This document shows, in pieces, positions 33,956-35,670 of a DNA stretch of 35,670 bases. The notes beneath the pieces are model-generated. The model had not been told where the DNA came from. It searched no databases and saw only the letters and a program-made list of their open reading frames with translations. The stretch is from an uncultured Chitinophagaceae bacterium (GTDB taxonomy: Bacteria > Bacteroidota > Bacteroidia > Chitinophagales > Chitinophagaceae): positions 1 to 35,670 of the forward strand of contig CAISCV010000020.1 of NCBI GenBank assembly GCA_903883945.1. The letters run 5' to 3'. Position 1 is the first letter of the stretch. Each line of letters begins with the position of its first letter. Position numbers and translations under genes: made by a program.

Positions 33956-34618
33956 CTAAGACACGATTCCCCCAAACTTAGTAGCAATCGTACCCAATAC
34001 AGCACGGGTATTGTAGTAGCGGGCGAAACCTACAAAAGCCATCCCAAAATGGGTATCGGAAAAAACCACATGTCCATGCTTTGTTTTATACATAATGGTT
34101 TGCGTACACTCCGCTTCGGTAGGAGCTTTTGCGCCAATTACATAAAAACCAATGGTTACTGAAACCCCATCCTGTCCTTCAGGAATGCCGCCGGTGGGGA
34201 TACCAAAATCGAGGTTTGCGCCCAAATCTCCAGCCCTTTCGTAATGAACGGGGGGCGCAATATCTGCAATAGGAGACAGCGTGTGTGTACCGCTGTCATT
34301 AACTACCCCACAAGATTTCCGATCTATATCGGTCATTTTTGCATTTGTTTTCATGGGGATACCCATCTTCCTGATTCTCGCTTCCAATGGTGCACGTGCA
34401 TCTTGGGTGGCTTTAATTTCCAACGAGGTGTGGTTATTTTTTACAGATGAAATAGCATAATCATCATCAAACGTTTTTAGCTCTAGCGCAAGCGCTGTTG
34501 TATCTGTTACCTCTAGCCCCCATGCGGTTTTGTTGGTAGCTACTTCTTCGCCAAAGTTGTCGGCAAAATCCTTAAATTCAGAAATTCCTTCGGGAACCCA
34601 ATCTTTACTGTAAGACAT
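33956..34618 (-). CDS. Unrecognised 220-aa protein
   Basis: 220 aa from the ATG at 34618; the frame opens 24 codons earlier, but that part (YEKFFTGYYSNYLFIFKFK) looks like translated leader. It is soluble with no signal peptide. The first half is helical and Ala/Thr-rich (WGLEVTDTTALALELKTFDDDYA). The second half is Gly/Pro-rich and beta-like (GDLGANLDFGIPTGGIPEGQDG; VTIGFYVIGAKAPTEAEC; YKTKHGHVVFSDTHFGMAFVGFARYYN). It is reminiscent of uncharacterised Bacteroidota proteins that begin SKDxVP, but I assign no function. It stands alone, convergent with ricT and upstream of an IS element. Confidence 0.7.
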   Translation of the reverse strand: MSYSKDWVPEGISEFKDFADNFGEEVATNKTAWGLEVTDTTALALELKTFDDDYAISSVKNNHTSLEIKATQDARAPLEARIRKMGIPMKTNAKMTDIDRKSCGVVNDSGTHTLSPIADIAPPVHYERAGDLGANLDFGIPTGGIPEGQDGVSVTIGFYVIGAKAPTEAECTQTIMYKTKHGHVVFSDTHFGMAFVGFARYYNTRAVLGTIATKFGGIVS

Positions 34619-34719
34619 AATTTTAAATTTAAAAATGAATAAATAATTTGAATAATATCCAGTGAAAAATTTCTCATAAAAAATTTGCACTTAGATGGAA
34701 ACTGTTTGCAGTAAACAAA

Positions 34720-34735
34720 TCACTGCATGCAGTGA
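34720..34735. promoter_or_regulatory. Perfect 16-bp palindrome upstream of the 220-aa gene
   Basis: TCACTGCATGCAGTGA is a perfect palindrome without spacer, about 100 bases before the 220-aa gene start and 11 bases outside the IS left end. A further TGCAGT is nearby (about 34708). A dimeric repressor site is possible. Confidence 0.4.
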
Positions 34736-34746
34736 AGGGTTAATTA

Positions 34747-34769
34747 GACATCTTTCCAAATAAATTGGG
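34747..34769 (+). repeat. IS left inverted repeat
   Basis: Pairs with 35644-35668 as described for the element. Confidence 0.85.
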
Positions 34770-34793
34770 ATAAAAACCGTTATTAATTGTATT

Positions 34794-35649
34794 ATGAGTC
34801 ACTATTCAAAATACAAGGATAAGAATGCTGTAGACTTTCAGCGGCTAGTTGGGGTAAGTTATGGCACGTTTGGGGTTATTTTGTCAAAACTAATTACGGC
34901 AATAGAACAGCACCGATTAGCGAATCCGCTGAGCAAACGTGGTAGGAAAAATAAATTAACGATAGAAGATCAACTTTTGCTGACATTACTCTACTTGCGT
35001 CAATATGATACATTTTTAACGTTGGGTACTCAGTTTGGGATTAGTGAATCGTATGCGCAAAAGCGTTATACCTTCATCAGTTCCATGCTTTTGAAATCAT
35101 TGGATTTACCAGAAGAACACACATTGGAATTGGCACAGATACAAGTATTGGCTATTGATGTAACAGAACAGCCTATAGAAAGACCTGTTAAGAATCAGGC
35201 AAAGTATTATTCTGGAAAAAAAACGCCATTCCATAAAAGCACTGATAATATTATGCTTAATAACAGGACTAATCAAGGCTGTCAGATGCGATAAAGGTGC
35301 TGTACACGATTATAAGTTGTTTAAAAAAGCGGGACTTAAAATATACAAACAATCAAGAATAAAGGCAGATAGTGGCTTTCAAGGCATACAGGATGATTTT
35401 TGCAATGCGGCAATACCGCATAAAGCAACTAAGCTACATCCCCTGACAAAGGAACAAAAGAAAGAAAATACCATCTTGGCAAAACAACGAATCCCTATTG
35501 AACATAAAAATAGACAGTGTAAGATTTTTAAAATAACACAACTGACATACAGAGGAAAACACAAAAATTATCATAAAACATGGTTGATAATTGCTGCTAT
35601 TGTCAATCTAAAAGAAACCACCTACAACTTGAGATATGCAACACCCTAA
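34794..35649 (+). pseudogene. IS5-type transposase, frameshifted at an A8 run
   Basis: The first frame (34794-35294) gives an HTH domain (RKNKLTIEDQLLLTLLYL) and the first catalytic Asp in LAIDVTEQPIERP, then stops. The second frame supplies RHSIKALIILC..., the second Asp (IKADSGFQG) and the Glu (RIPIEHKNRQCKIFK), ending at 35649 inside the right inverted repeat. The frames meet at the A8 run 35216-35223. One additional A would give GKKKRH and a continuous DDE transposase of about 285 aa. This may be a natural inactivating deletion, a sequencing error, or programmed frameshifting, which is known in some IS5-subgroup elements. Confidence 0.85.
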
Positions 35650-35668
35650 TTTATTTTGGAAAGAGGTC
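35644..35668 (-). repeat. IS right inverted repeat
   Basis: Overlaps the transposase stop codon (35647-35649) and is complementary to the left repeat. Confidence 0.85.
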
Positions 35669-35670
35669 TA

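Larger units (their letters stand above)
34747..35668 (+). mobile_element. IS5-family-like insertion sequence, about 922 bp
   Basis: The ends are near-matching inverted repeats: left GACATCTTTCCAAATAAATT (from 34747), right (complement, from 35668) GACCTCTTTCCAAAATAAAT, differing by one substitution and two single-base gaps over about 25 bp. Both sides are flanked by TA (34745-34746 and 35669-35670), compatible with a 2-bp TA duplication. Inside is a DDE transposase of the IS5 type. The window ends right at the element, so the right flank cannot be checked. Confidence 0.85.

Overview
The window is low-G+C bacterial chromosomal DNA from a member of the Bacteroidota. A Chitinophagaceae-like lineage is my inference, not proven. 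The reasons are the protein families present: a RicT/PSP1 protein with a Cys-rich N-terminus and an N/Q/P/R-rich tail, a DUF4271-hemD pair, DUF5618, a 'YFPMSLGSYWRYD'-type lipoprotein and a MurA with Asp at the catalytic Cys position. Two TAnnTTTG boxes resembling the Bacteroidota -7 promoter element also fit. No rRNA, tRNA, CRISPR array or phage structural gene was recognised.

Region by region: 1-4300 looks accessory. It holds a DUF5618 protein, a minus-strand two-gene unit (M.TaqI/Eco57I-like adenine methyltransferase plus an unrecognised 211-aa protein with a PHWHI motif) and a divergent PD-(D/E)XK nuclease-like protein. 4366-9693 is housekeeping or envelope related: a secreted GH3 beta-N-acetylglucosaminidase, a glycosyltransferase with a calcineurin-like phosphoesterase (LpxH-like), a glutathione peroxidase and a GNAT acetyltransferase. 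9703-13193 holds a lipoprotein, a membrane protein with an SRPBCC domain, and a 1.2-kb non-coding stretch containing six tandem 42-bp hairpin units. 13194-19366 carries murA, an extended SDR, hemD, a DUF4271 membrane protein and a BamA/TamA-like outer-membrane protein. 19617-21263 encodes only the N-terminal synthetase half of carbamoyl-phosphate synthase large subunit and ends in a strong terminator. 21632-27393 holds a sugar-nucleotidyltransferase, a NatAB-like ABC exporter pair and a short divergent ComEC-like channel protein. 27946-30656 is a possible signalling locus: an unrecognised 166-aa protein with a CPPSC motif, a multi-TM protein, a histidine kinase and a LuxR-type response regulator. 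30708-33860 has holB (delta' of DNA polymerase III) and ricT. The right end has an unrecognised 220-aa protein and a nearly complete IS5-type element whose transposase is frameshifted at an A8 run.

How the genes work together: peptidoglycan (MurA, NagZ-like GH3), possible lipid or glycan (LpxH-like, glycosyltransferase, nucleotidyltransferase) and outer-membrane (BamA-like) functions recur but do not form one operon. The clearest multigene units are methyltransferase plus PHWHI protein, phosphoesterase plus glycosyltransferase, DUF4271 plus hemD, ABC ATPase plus permease, and multi-TM protein plus kinase plus regulator. Best candidates for something undescribed are the methyltransferase/PHWHI pair, the 42-bp hairpin array, the free-standing CarB half, and the CPPSC-protein/two-component locus.
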